Origin: Termitomyces sp. T153
Taxonomy: Eukaryota > Basidiomycota > Agaricomycetes > Agaricales > Lyophyllaceae
NCBI GenBank assembly: GCA_018296165.2
Contig: JACKQL020000070.1
Location: 1 to 64,000 of the forward strand
Direction: 5' to 3'
DNA length: 64,000 nucleotides
Shown: piece after piece, positions 24,952 through 36,482 of the stretch
Layout: every line of letters starts with the position of its first letter
Numbering within the stretch: the first letter of the stretch is position 1
Notes under the pieces: model-generated
The model's input: only the letters and a program-made list of their open reading frames with translations
Told to the model about the DNA's origin: nothing
The model's database searches: none
Translations under genes and position numbers: made by a program

Positions 24952-26535
24952 TCACAAATGATCCAGTGCCTGCAAACAGTTTATCGTGGGGTATGCCTCT
25001 GGAAAAATGGAAAGCTCGAAGCTTGAAACAGGAAGAGCCTTAGAAGGGTCGTAGGTAAGAAGCTGAACAAGGAAACGTTAGCTGGTGCCACCTAAAAATT
25101 GGAGTGACAACTTTCCTTGTCCTTCACAGAGAGCAGGCCGATGAACCCAACTGGGTCGTTTGAAGCATAGACAGGAAAATGAGTTTGACCACTTAGGAGG
25201 CTAGATCTGATATGAGGCTACGGGAGACAATAATTAAAGGATTATGACATACATGAGATCCACTCTCGCTTGATCCAGAATGCAATCCGAGCTCAAAGTT
25301 ACGATGCCCTGTTTTCACTTCAATGCAAATCAGGAGAGACCAGGCAATACTCACCGTCATTGGTATCATGACGGATTCAACCTTCCTAGTATTGAGCTCC
25401 AATACACCGTTGATAATAGCAATCTCATTGTCACAAAGGGGCTCTTCACCAGTACAATGAAACTGAAGGAGAGACTTGAGTTCTTCTTTCTTGTAGGTGT
25501 TATGTGCTTTCCCCCGCAGCGCCCAATCGAGTATCCTGGCTATTGGGTATGCAACAGGCGCTGTTACAGGCCCCGAAAGTTCAGTATCGACACAGGCAGA
25601 CTGATCAAGACGAAACAGCACTAACCAAGCATCCACATCAGGGTGGAGATGAATGGAGCGCACTTGGCACCGATAGCGAGTCCATAGCGAACGCAAACTG
25701 CTTGTGGAATGATTCTGTTTTGACTAGGCAATTTGAACATGTCTTGTATCGCAATGACGATTATACGTACTCTCTAAAACCAAGACAGCCACAATCCGAG
25801 TCAAAGTACCACCAGCTTGGTCAACCACGCACCCGAAAATGACTATCCTGGCATTCAATAGAACTTCTCTGGAGCAGAGAGCTGAAGTTACCAATGGTCA
25901 TCGTAGAAATTATAATTGCAGATCTCCCTCCACCAGTCTATCAAACAAGTGATGCAAATGACACGAGATTACTGGCCGTAACTTACCAAGTCGTCCAGAA
26001 AGATCGGTAGACTTTCATTGATAACCTGATCACAGCAGATTTGTAGCCTTGTCTCACTTATCTGGGTTTATCGATACACACTACATTACATAGAAGCAGG
26101 ACCTTGACTGGAGGTTGATTACACTGAAAAGACATCATTATGTTAACGACTTACCACGAGAATCCAATGACGCCCCTTTGAAACGAGTTTCAAAACTATA
26201 TTGTATCGCTTCAAGGTAAACCTATGCGTGTAGAAACTATCCCATACCTTTCTCCGCATTCGCCTTCTCAGCCGAATTCGGTGACGAAGCTGCCAAGACA
26301 CGAAGATGGAGTTCGTCTAATCCCATCAATCCAAGAGTCAAACTATATGAACAGCTATGATCAAAAGACCATGGATTCAAATTTGTATCGCGTACCCCGC
26401 AAATACACCCCCAGCCAGAACCAATGTAGCACTGATGGTAAACCCATACCAGAAAGCGTATAATTGGGAGCCTGGTTCTGGCATGACTTGTTGCTCTGCC
26501 GTCGTAGGCACAAAATTAACTCCTCCCAAGATCAT
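24952..26535 (-). pseudogene. CNNM/Mam3-type (DUF21) transporter, C-terminally truncated
   Basis: The family are membrane proteins with a DUF21 domain and paired CBS domains, implicated in Mg/Mn homeostasis (yeast Mam3, human CNNM). The start at 26535 gives MILGGVNFVPTTAEQQ, then the first membrane helix ISATLVLAGGVFAG. Across short GT-AG introns I read TLGLMGLDELHLRVLAAS, VLKLVSKGRHWILV, VINESLPIFLDDL, IIPQAVCVRYGLAIGAKCAP, PVAYPIARILDWAL, TYKKEELKSLLQFH and CDNEIAIINGVLELNTRKVE. The start of the CBS region follows (SSDCILDQARVDL, FPVYASNDPVGFIGLLSVK, LLTYDPSKALPVSS). At least seven introns keep the family's coding order. The product stops at QALDHL (stop 24954-24952), inside the CBS pair, where relatives continue for hundreds of residues. 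One expected Glu before IIPQAVC also seems lost. I call it a decaying gene. Confidence 0.7.
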
Positions 26536-28020
26536 GAGCGAAGAGCACAGAGGACGATTTTACAGGTTTCGAAAGGAACAGACTATTCCTCTTCGTAGAA
26601 GCTGATATATGTGGCCTAGAGAGGCGGGTTCGGGTTCAAGGATCGGAGTCCGACATCCACGATCTCGGAAGTTTGGCCTCGAAATCGAGTCAAATTTGCT
26701 ACTGGGAGGGTCCGGAGATGTAGACAAAAAATCAGCACCGATAAGCCTGAGGGAAACTGAATAAGTGGCAAAGTACTCGAAAGATCTAAAATCTGGGAGA
26801 CATTGGTCATCCTGTACCACGTCATTGTAGTCCGAATCGGAGTCAAACTTAGTTCCAAGCGGCGTTGTGACTGATGACTCTTCAAGTTGAGAAATTGGAC
26901 AACCGGGAGCTCTCACTGCCAGTGACAGTCTGCCAAATGACTCCATCGTTATTTGGTCGCAAAATTTGAGCTCGCTGGGAGCCGGGCTTGTAATCTGTGA
27001 GTCATCACACAATTTGAGATCAGAAAATCTTTGCTCTACCAGGTAATTTGTTATCGTTCGGTGAAAGTATGAATGGAACTAACTTGAAAGTGGAACAGTA
27101 CCCGGATGATTACCCCAATTACTTAACTGCCTGGAAGTTCCACTTGCTGCCGTTGAGTCTGCCGACCGCCGAGCCTTTCACAGCGGACATCTGACAGAAC
27201 CTCTCAGATTGATGGCCAAGTCGCGTATGATATTGCTCGAAATTTTCATCTTTCTCAATCTACGTAGGGTTGGATAATCAGCTAGAATGCTCCAAATCGT
27301 CGAGAGAGTTTGGTGGCTGAGACCAGTCTACGTATTGCTTGGGTTTGTGGCAGTTATCGCATGGGAGTCGGGACCGACCGGCTCGGACTTGAGGAGAACG
27401 TTTATCTCTTGGCCTTTTGATTATCTCAAAGAGTGATTTTCTGGGAAACTAAGCTGAGAAGTATAATTCCCACTCAGCCCTCGGTTCAAGAGTTTTTCCC
27501 AGGACCCCTTGGTCTATATATACATATTCTTCTATTCGTTCCGTCTATCACCTCTGACACTGGCTAATCTAGTCATGTTGTTAATGTTACATCCAGACTT
27601 GTCATATGACTTAGACCTCGGGACCTGATTAATGTCTTCTGAAGATTTTCTACAGCTTGCTTTGGCTGTAATGAGCATGGACCTGGAAAACTTCAGTGAC
27701 ATCATCTTCCAACCTCTGATACTGATACGCCGATGAGCCGATCTCGGATCACAAATTCTTGATCTGGGTTATCCAGGCTCATCCCAACGTATAAACGACC
27801 TGCTCAGCCACGAAAACCTGAGTCCAGACAGCTGGCAGGGAACAGAGAGGAAAGGTCGAATAAGGGAAGGGGAAGGTCAGACCAATCAGGAGAAAACTCG
27901 GCCCAATCAGGTACCCAGATACCCAGATAGCCGACGCCAAGATCGGCGCTCGACCGGAAGATAGGCGCTCGACCGGACATTCGAGCTGAGCCCTGTATGT
28001 TGCCTGCCTCTATGCACACC
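26536..28020. other. intergenic, no gene supported
   Basis: A 150-codon minus frame (26560-27012) is open but has no recognised domain. A TATATATA motif near 27514 has no evident gene behind it. Nothing else stands out. Confidence 0.35.
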
Positions 28021-29290
28021 TAAACAACAACTGAGCACGCTGGCCTCAAGAATGGATAGTTGAAAGAAGGAAGTAGAAAAGAAGGGAATGACAAACCAGG
28101 AAAAGGAAGATGAAGAAGGGTTTACACTGCCAAGTTCTGCTCACATGGTACAACAATGGCCGGACCTCCTACCAGCTGACTGGGCTCCCAAACAATGGAA
28201 AAATGCATGGAAATGGTTCTGGTCAACGCATGGAATGAGGGATATAAAGAGAGGGGATTTTTGAGCCTATCAGGCAAGCAACTACTTGCCATGACTCAGA
28301 ATTCTCCAGGAAGTGGAGTTCTTAGGCCTACAAACACTTGATAGCTTCAGGCTTATCATTATAAATTGTATTTGAGCCTTGCTTGGAAACTTAACCTGGT
28401 TGAGGTTTTAACTAAATCAATAAATTATATTTTACTATGTTCCATTGAGTGAGTTAAGTGTGGACTAGCCCCGAACACTTTGTGAAGCAAGCTGAGATTG
28501 CACTGAGTTTGAACTCCTTCAACAAAGCCAAACTTACAATTTCACAGCATCTGGAGCCCACTGCAAGGGGCTTCTTTACACAAAAACTCACTTTTGAATC
28601 TCCATGAGGAGTTCAACCAAAGTGAACATCAGTTTTGCTCCACCTGGGTCTTGGCTCAGCATACCAAAGGTTACTACACCAAGAGTTCAAGACTCTCTTA
28701 ACCAAAGGAGAAGGGAAACTTGTGCTACTAGCAGAAGCACTGTATCTCCTTTGTATAACATTGAAATTATACTCAAACAATGAAACTTTAGATCTGACAA
28801 GACAGCCTCAATCAAAAACCAACCTTTGTCTCCTGTCCTTGAATCAACTACTTTGGTCAGAAGTATGGAGTAAGCCACTTGATATAAATTACCATTGTCT
28901 AACAGCAGGGATGCACCTAAGGTTAAGTACACTGAACCTTCCGAGGTTCAGCAGTATTTACAGAGCATGAAATCTTTGCTTGACCATGCTGGTATTCAGG
29001 GAGATAGAGAAAGGAAAAGGAGAATTTCATTATATGTGAAAACTCAAACTGAGCAAGAATGGCTGGGTTTTGATTCATTTAGAGATGATCATACTTGTGA
29101 CACCTTTAAGAGGGAGATCCAGAAGCAGTGGATAATACAAGTAGTGTTGCCAAGCTGGATTGAATCTGTAAAGAACATGCCAGGAGTAGGAATGACACCA
29201 TAGAAATTCATTCTTTGATAAGGAAGGCTGATGACTGCCTACTAGATCTTCTTAGAAAGCCAGAAGTAGTAGCTGTAGATTAGTGATCAT
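28021..29290 (+). mobile_element. LTR-retrotransposon remnant with gag fragment
   Basis: CpG-poor DNA. The frame at 28895-29203 reads DAPKVKYTEPSEVQQYLQSM, then RERKRRISLYVKTQTEQEWL and DTFKREIQKQW, the pattern of gag-like proteins of agaricomycete retrotransposons (a short 'disordered head, then capsid-like helices' protein). It ends early at 29203. The upstream 28020-28620 part, with an AATAAATTAT run, may be its LTR, but I found no paired copy. Confidence 0.5.
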
Positions 29291-31286
29291 TTCTAAGTCT
29301 TGATTGAACCCCCACATCCTATAGATTGATTAATACCCCACTCCCAGGCCCAAATTGAAGTGATGGCACGTGCACAGTACTGATTGTTTCCAAAGATCTA
29401 ATACCTTCAGGTCCTATACCCCCAGTTCCAATATTGAAATGGTGGAACAACCACAATATTGATCTGTTTCAAAGATCTATTGTTTCTATTTGCTCAACAA
29501 TCATCAAGATCTGTCATGTGTAACTGTTCAAGTTTCTTTTGAAAAGAGTAGTAGGGGATTGGTTTGTATGCCCTGAAACATCAATTGTTAAGCATTTTAA
29601 TGGTCACAACCATTAGAATTGACTTGCATGATGAGATATTTAATATAACAATAGCTCAATGTAGTTAAGGATTTACTAATAAGCTTTAGTCAACATCAAT
29701 CAATCAATAGATGTGACTAAACATATTTTATTGTGTGGTTTCCTTTTCACAACTTCAGAAACATGCAATGTTTGACCATATTGTATCAAAAAAACACATG
29801 GGGCATGAAAAACAGTGTCTGCTAAATTGTATTTGGCCTTTTCCATGCCTGCAGACTATCTGGTACATTTCACACATAGTCAAAAAATGGTATGCATCTA
29901 TTTAAGTATCACTTTAAACAAACCCATTCAAAGTGCCAAAAATAGCTGAGTTACCTTAAAAGGAAGGCTCTTAGTCAGCACTTACTCATCCCTTCTTCTC
30001 AGGAGTCATTGCATAGGTGTAGCCACTTTCCTATGTCTGTCATCACATATTGTATAGAGATAAGCTATAGTCTATGCCTTTGGCATGGGCCTGTAGCTCT
30101 TGCTAAGTCCCAGACCCAACCCTCACTACATTCAGTTAGGTTTTTGTGTTTTACCAACTCAATGCTGAGATCCAGACTTAACCTCACTACATTTGGTTAG
30201 GTCTTTGTATTTTGTCAACTTGATGATAAGATCCAGACCCAACCTCACTATGTTCAGTTAGGTCTTTGCAACTTTGAAGAGCATGTTTAACAATTTTTTG
30301 GCACCAAAATATACTAAAAAGAAAGAACTTAGAAAGTAGCCTGAGCAATGAGATATCTTTAATCTCATTTATGGTATCACTAAGTGGTATCAATATGGAG
30401 CAATCAGACCTTTGACTTGATTCTTTCTTGAAGTGGTGATGATGCTTTGATAATCCCCTTCCAATACTCTATATTGAAATTTATCAAGCATCATTTATCT
30501 GTTTTCTTCAACTCAATATATCTGACATATGACCATCTGATCACAAACCATACACCTTTAGATCCAAAAGCATGTGGATTCCAGATCCTCAGAAATGGAA
30601 GCTAGTCTAGAGCTATCAGCAATCTAATCTATCAAAACATATATATATGTTATAGTAGTGAGCAAAAAACCTCCTGTTCCAATCCCTTAACAGAGGATCA
30701 TCAATGTTACACATTCTAGATTGATACTGCCTTCTAAAGCTTTTTCCATCTCAAAGCAATATTCAATGCTCTCTTCACCAATGGTTTCATTAGCATAATA
30801 AATTAAATCCACTATCCTTTTTCAGAGGCTGTCATAATGTAGTAAAATATCCATTGAGAGCAGAAAAATTGGAGATGATTAGAAATAAGTTGACTACAAG
30901 GGAATAAGAACTGATTATGGTGAAATTCTAAGAATACACACTTTCAAGTCTGAACACACACCTTGAGATCAGAAAGCCAGCATACAACTATCAGTACTCC
31001 AGTCAAAGTATAGCCTCACTTTATTTAGTTAGGGATTTGATATTACAATTTAATGTTAGTACCACCTCACATCACAGAATACACACTTGCAAGTCAGAGG
31101 CTATCAGCAATCAAATTCAGGTCAGATTTATAGTCAAAACATATCATATGTGATAAACCTCTTCAAGTTCATCATCAGGAACTATAGTTGTCTATGATAT
31201 ACACAGGACAACTATTCTCCTTTCTGGAGAATAAGTAGAAGCTTTTACAGACTGAAAAGAGTCAAAGTTTCCAGTTTGTCTTTGGC
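29291..31286. other. CpG-poor transposon debris
   Basis: About 2 kb with very few CG dinucleotides and no coding frame. It contains the decayed tandem repeat at 30065-30272 and a further single unit-like stretch near 31013 (TAGCCTCACTTTATTTAGTT). CG content recovers abruptly near 31300, upstream of the PMT2 gene. Confidence 0.5.
30065..30272. repeat. decayed copy of the 16.6-kb tandem repeat, 3 units
   Basis: The head TATGCCTTTGGCATGGGCC corresponds to the head at 16577-16605 with CG changed to TG or CA. It is followed by three units of about 61 bp starting near 30109, 30171 and 30232 (CCAGACCCAACCTCACTA...GGTTAGGT). Confidence 0.8.
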
Positions 31287-31455
31287 TTGACTCAATCCAC
31301 AATAATCCCATTTAACCTTTCCCAATCTGGAAGCCGCCATCAGACACGTCAGAATTTCTCTTTCGATTCTCCCATCCTCCTTTCTAATTGCCTGAATTTT
31401 TTTTGGAATCCTTGGGCACCACATATTCTAATTAGCAGAAAGCGCACGAATCTCG

Positions 31456-34400
31456 ATGTCTGGCCATGTTAGAGTGCGAAGACCGGCCTCGCCACCTCCA
31501 GGGGTTGCTCACGTTGCGTCGGTAGTTTCCCAGCGATTTCCGCAATCTCGGGATGACCATCTGGATGCAGATGCACGGAGAGCGGCGGCTTCGAAGGGGT
31601 TTCTAGGGAAGAGCAAAGAATACCTGCCAGGCGGGTTGAGTTTGACTGAGGGTGAGGTGAAGCTATTGTTTCTTCTCGTCCTCGTGGCAGCGGGTGTACG
31701 GTTATTTCGACTCTCGAAGCCAGACAGCGTTGTGTAAGAATACAGAAAACTCTTGTTTCCTATTATCTAACAGGGGATAGCTTCGATGAGGTCCACTTTG
31801 GTAAATTTGCTTCAAAATACATCAAGACGCAGTATTTTGTCGATGTGCATCCTCCATTAGCAAAATTGTTGATCACGCTGGCGGCATTCATCTTTGGATA
31901 CGATGGGCAATTTGACTTTAAGGAAATTGGAAAGTGGGTGCAGAGCTTTGATCTTCAGCACCCTGACTAACTGGTGCAGAATGTACGAACGTGTGCCATA
32001 CGTTGCAATGCGCATGGTACCCGCGACGCTGGGCGTTGCGACTGTTCCTCTAGCTTATCTTACCCTGCGTCAACTGGATTGCCGGGCGACGACCGCTCTT
32101 TTAGTCTCTCTCTTCATCACTTTTGAAAACGGACTCATTACTCAATCGCGTCTCATCCTCCTCGACTCTCCTCTCATTTTCTTCACAGCGCTCACCATCT
32201 TCTTCTGGACCGGTTTTTCCAGCGAAGACAAACACAAGCCCTTCACTTCGTCTTGGTGGACGTGGCTCACGCTTACTGGATTATCCCTCGGCGCAGTCGT
32301 CAGCTGCAAGTGGGTTGGTCTCTTCACGATTGCTACTGTCGGGGTGAGCACAGTATTGCAATTATGGAATCTTCTTGGCGATCTCCGCGTGCCTCCAAGT
32401 TTGTTCGTTCGACACTTTATGGCACGGGCGATATGTCTCATTGCCATTCCTATCGTGTTCTACATGACGATGTTCCAAATTCACTTCCTCATTCTCGAGA
32501 ATTCGGGAGATGGCGACGGATTCATGAGCTCCGAGTTCCAACACACCCTTGGCGGCCGAGGGATGGTAGACACGTACGCTGACGTTGGTGTTGGATCATT
32601 GGTGACGATCCGTCACCTTAACACCCAAGGAGGATATCTCCACTCGCACGTCCACACTTACCCCGGCGGAAGCAAACGTTCGCGTTACTTTGCTTTTTGA
32701 TGAACCTTACTGACTTCTTTCGACAGAGCAACAAGTCACTCTCTACCCCCACCGCGACGGAAACAACGACTGGCGCATCTTCAATGCCTCGGACCATACC
32801 TTTGACTGGTCTTCCGAGCCTCTTTCATACATTGTCCACGGTACCCGCATCAAGCTTCAGCATGTTGCGACAGAAAAACACCTCCACTCGCACGACCATC
32901 GCCCACCTGTCTCCGACGTTGACTTTCAAAACGAAGTCTCGGCCTATGGCTTACCCGGTTTCGCAGGCGACGCGAACGACGATTGGTATCTCGAAATTGA
33001 ACATGGTGATAGGCGTGACAGCGAGTCAGCGAAGCGCCTTCGCACTCTGCGGACTGTCTTCAGGCTCAGGCACGGGCTTACCGGTTGCTATCTCTTCTCC
33101 CACAAAGTCAAGCTTCCTGATTGGGGTTTTGAGCAGCAGGAGGTGACGTGTAATAAGAACGCGGTCAAGGCAAACTCGTTGTGGTACATTGAGACTGCTC
33201 AGCACCCTGTTTGTAAGTTTCATTCCTCATCCGCGTTCCCGAACTTTGTTTATGTTCCATAGTGCCTCCTGACGCTCCAAAGGTCAACTACAAGCTCCCT
33301 GGCTTCTTCGGCAAGTTCTTCGAGTTGCAGCAGGTCATGTGGACAACCAACGCTGGATTGACGGATCGTCACACGTACGACTCTCGTCCCGAATCGTGGC
33401 CGCGCCTTCTCCGTGGTATTGTTAGTCTTATCTCATTCTTTATCATAATCTTTTTCTAAAAAAGGTGCAGAATTTCTGGGTCAAGGACCACCGTCAGATA
33501 TACCTCATCGGTAACCCCATAGTGTGGTGGCTGAGTACCGCCGCTGTCGTCGCATACGCTTTAGTGCGTGGCTTCCTCATCCTTCGTGCCCAACGTGGTT
33601 ACCGTGACTTCGACAACAGTACGTGGACATCCCCTATTCCTTTACCTCGTGATAACAACGATCTCCAGCCAAAGTTGTCAAATACGACTCATTATGCGGT
33701 TTCCTATTCGTCGGCTGGTTTTTGCACTATTTCCCCTTTTTCATCATGGGCCGTCAACTATTTCTGCATCACTACTTCCCCGCATTGTACTTTGCCGTTA
33801 TGCTCACTGGTGTTGTGTTTGATCTCGTGACGTCAACTTTACGCCCAAAGATACGCCTGCAGATTGCTGCTGTGCTCGTCTTACTCGCGATATGGCAGTT
33901 TTCCCGTTTTAGTCCCCTCGCGTATGGTACGCCTTGGACAAAAAGCAAATGCCTTAGTGCCAAAGTGCTCAAGACATGGGATTTCTCTTGGTGAGTTCAC
34001 TTTCTAATCAGCGTTACATACAGCCTCTAAAGATAGCCTCCTAGCTATGATTTCCTCGATGAGGTATGTGGTATCCTGATATGTATCCTCAGATCACGAG
34101 TTAAAGTATCATAGTATTCGCAATACAACAACATCGCAGCAACGCCGGTCAAATCCCAAATCCCTGTCGCTCATACAACGGTCGGTGGCGAAGCAGACGG
34201 ACGTCCCGCGATCGTCATCCCTCACGGCGACGATAATGAACCTCTGAAACCTTATGCCCACCTTGTTCAAGCCAACGCCGATGCGGACGCGGGCGACTCC
34301 GAGACTACAGGCATACGCGGAGAGAACGTTCCAGAACCGGGGAGAAATGTATTCGACCGTCTGGACGCAGGAGCGGACGTGAAGAGCAAGAATGAGGAAC

Positions 34401-34693
34401 ATGTGACGCAAGAAGCGTTGCCTACTACGACGGAGGTGGTTGTCGTCGCTAATGGTGGAGGTGGTGTTAGTGTCGCAGCGCCTATCGTTGATGGGACGAG
34501 TGCGGAGAAGGATGGTTTGGTGAACGAGAAGGATGTCACCGTCAAGGACTCAGAGGATAAGGAGAGCAGCACTACTACCCTACAGTCTACGGAAGTTGAG
34601 AAGGAAAAGCCTGTCGTTGACGGGCCGCTTGGAGAGGCGGAGCACGAGGCAAAGAAAGCCGCTGAGGAATTGTTCCCTGACGATGTGCGGTGA
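31456..34693 (+). CDS. PMT2: dolichyl-phosphate-mannose-protein mannosyltransferase, PMT2 type
   Basis: It transfers mannose from dolichyl-phosphate-mannose to Ser/Thr of secretory proteins in the ER membrane, normally as a heterodimer with a PMT1-type partner. The start at 31456 gives a cytosolic head, then the first membrane helix KLLFLLVLVAAGVRLF. The first luminal loop holds the catalytic motif VFDEVHFGKFASKYIKTQYF, with the essential Asp-Glu pair. Several membrane helices follow, then luminal MIR repeats (VTIRHLNTQGGYLHSHVHTY, GTRIKLQHVATEKHLHSHDH, FRLRHGLTGCYLFSHKVKLP). The VTIRH..TQGGYLHSH form matches yeast Pmt2 rather than Pmt1 or Pmt4. The C-terminal helices end with TPWTKSKC and TWDFSC. 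About eight introns, all GT-AG, include 31734-31780. A further C-terminal exon adds an acidic, Val/Glu/Thr-rich tail of nearly 190 residues beyond the usual end. The gene converges with MDH, leaving 241 bp. Confidence 0.92.
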
Positions 34694-34934
34694 TGCTCTT
34701 ATAAGGTATAGTTATTCGAATTAGCTTCCGTCGTTGTCGATTTGTACGTAGGTGCCTTGAGGGCTTTATTTATGTTATGCACTCCACATACCAGATTACT
34801 TGGGCTGGCAAGACGTTTATCAAAATTCGCAACTACACCTGAAGACAGATCTTCAACAGGATCGGATGTCAGTTGAAATGCATATGAGGTATCATTACCA
34901 ACTCTCAAATACAAAGAAGGAACCATCTAAGCAT

Positions 34935-36234
34935 CTAAGCAGCGAAGGCCTTGCCCTTGTCGATGTTCTTCTTCAACTCGGGCAGGCAAGCCTCGAGGAG
35001 CGTTTGTTCCGAAGGCGCGAGTTCACCAATGGGGTGGATCTTCTCAACACCATTGAGCTGCAATGCATAGTCAGAAAAGTATGATTAAATATAAGAAGAT
35101 GGGTAAACATACGCCGAGCTCAACGTTAGAAGCGAAGAAGTCAACACCCTTGTCAGCGAAAAGAGGGCTCTTAACGAAAGTGGGGGTGACGACACCCTTC
35201 TCGCCGCTCAAACCACGGAGGAGGGCGTTGGTGAACTTGGCACCGGCATAAGCCATAGAAAGGGTAGCACTTCCAGCACCATCCTTAGCCTTGACAACCT
35301 CATCACCACCGAACTGGATGCGGTGGACGAGTTGGTTATACACTTCACCAGAGACGGATTTGCCGTGAGCATTTTGAGAGAGAAGGGGAACGATGGTAGG
35401 GCCGCTGTGGCCACCGATGACGGTGACGGCAGTTTCCGAGGTCTTGGCTCCCGCGACACCTGCAAGGAAACGGGTGGCACGGACGACGTCAAGGGTGGTA
35501 ACACCGAAGAGGCGGCCGGGCTTGAAGACACCAGCCTTCTCGAGTGTGGCGGCAACAATGGGGACGGTGGAGTTGACGGGGTTGGAGATGACGAGGATGT
35601 GAGCGTCGGGCGACACACGACCGACAGCGGCGGCGAGTTCACGAACAATGGAAGCATTGGTCTGGAATTCAGAGTTTAAAATGACGTGGCAAGATAAAAA
35701 TCGAAAGATAGACACACGTTGAAAAGGTCGTCACGGGTCATCTAAAATAACGTTAATAAAGGGTTAGACTTGCCATACTTTGCCAAAAAACACTCACGCC
35801 AGGCTAAATAGAACCAAGATTGAGTCTTCATTTATAAAGAGATGGAGTGAAAGAAGCCTCACCTTACGGGGGACGCCAGCAGGGATAACGACGACCTGGG
35901 TGCCCTCAAGAGCTTGGTCGAGCTGATCAGCGGCGTAGCCATTGACCTAAGAACGCTTGTCCTTCAGTCACCTGCTCACGGAGCAAAAATTGCGAAAGCT
36001 CACCTCGCTAGAAGTGTCGATGTGGCTGACATCGGCAGCGACACCAGGTGCGCCGCGGATATCATACAAGCTCAAAGAAGTCACCAGAGGGTCATTCTTG
36101 AGCAGGAGAGACAGAGGCTGTCCAATTCCTCCGCCAGCACCGAGGACCGCGACCTTGAAGTTGCGCGCGGCCGAAGAGGAGAACAAGCGGGAAGAGGGTT
36201 GCGCAAGCGCACGGACAGCAGAGCGAGCGAACAT
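34935..36234 (-). CDS. MDH1: malate dehydrogenase, mitochondrial
   Basis: It oxidises malate to oxaloacetate with NAD+ in the TCA cycle. The start at 36234 gives [20 protein letters not shown], an Arg/Ser-rich presequence for the matrix. The NAD-binding loop follows as [19 protein letters not shown], then [33 protein letters not shown] (substrate Arg), [23 protein letters not shown] and the active-site histidine loop [16 protein letters not shown]. The end is [20 protein letters not shown] and KGKAFAA, with stop TAG at 34937-34935. No peroxisomal SKL signal is present. At least five short introns split the gene; one lies between LG and the last exon (about 35055-35112). It is intact. It shares a promoter interval with cyclin C on the other strand. 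Confidence 0.96.
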
Positions 36235-36482
36235 GGGCCTTTGAATTTTTTTTGTGTATAGAGATGGTGAGAGTTGACAGTAAAGATGAGAAAACTTGTT
36301 TCCGCGGCTGCATTCCGTTAGAGTCCGATCCGAGCCATATGGCTTCACGTGATCTCCCATCGGCCATTTCGGTACAAGTAACCGGTTCCGCCCAACGTTG
36401 CTTGCGACAGCAGTCCGTGTTTTTTTTTTCTCGCTGAACGGTTTCACGCAGCTTGGAAACTGTCCCTTCAACGCTCCTATTG
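36235..36482. promoter_or_regulatory. bidirectional promoter interval MDH / cyclin C
   Basis: 248 bp lie between the divergent start codons. It contains CGTGATC and CCGATCC-like CG-rich parts and a run of T (36420-36430). No clear TATA box is seen in either direction, in keeping with housekeeping genes. Co-regulation is inference from spacing. Confidence 0.6.

Noticed and set aside
26560..27012. 150-codon minus frame upstream of the CNNM-like gene
   Set aside because: Tested as a 5' exon of that gene, but a stop separates the frames and the family starts at 26535.
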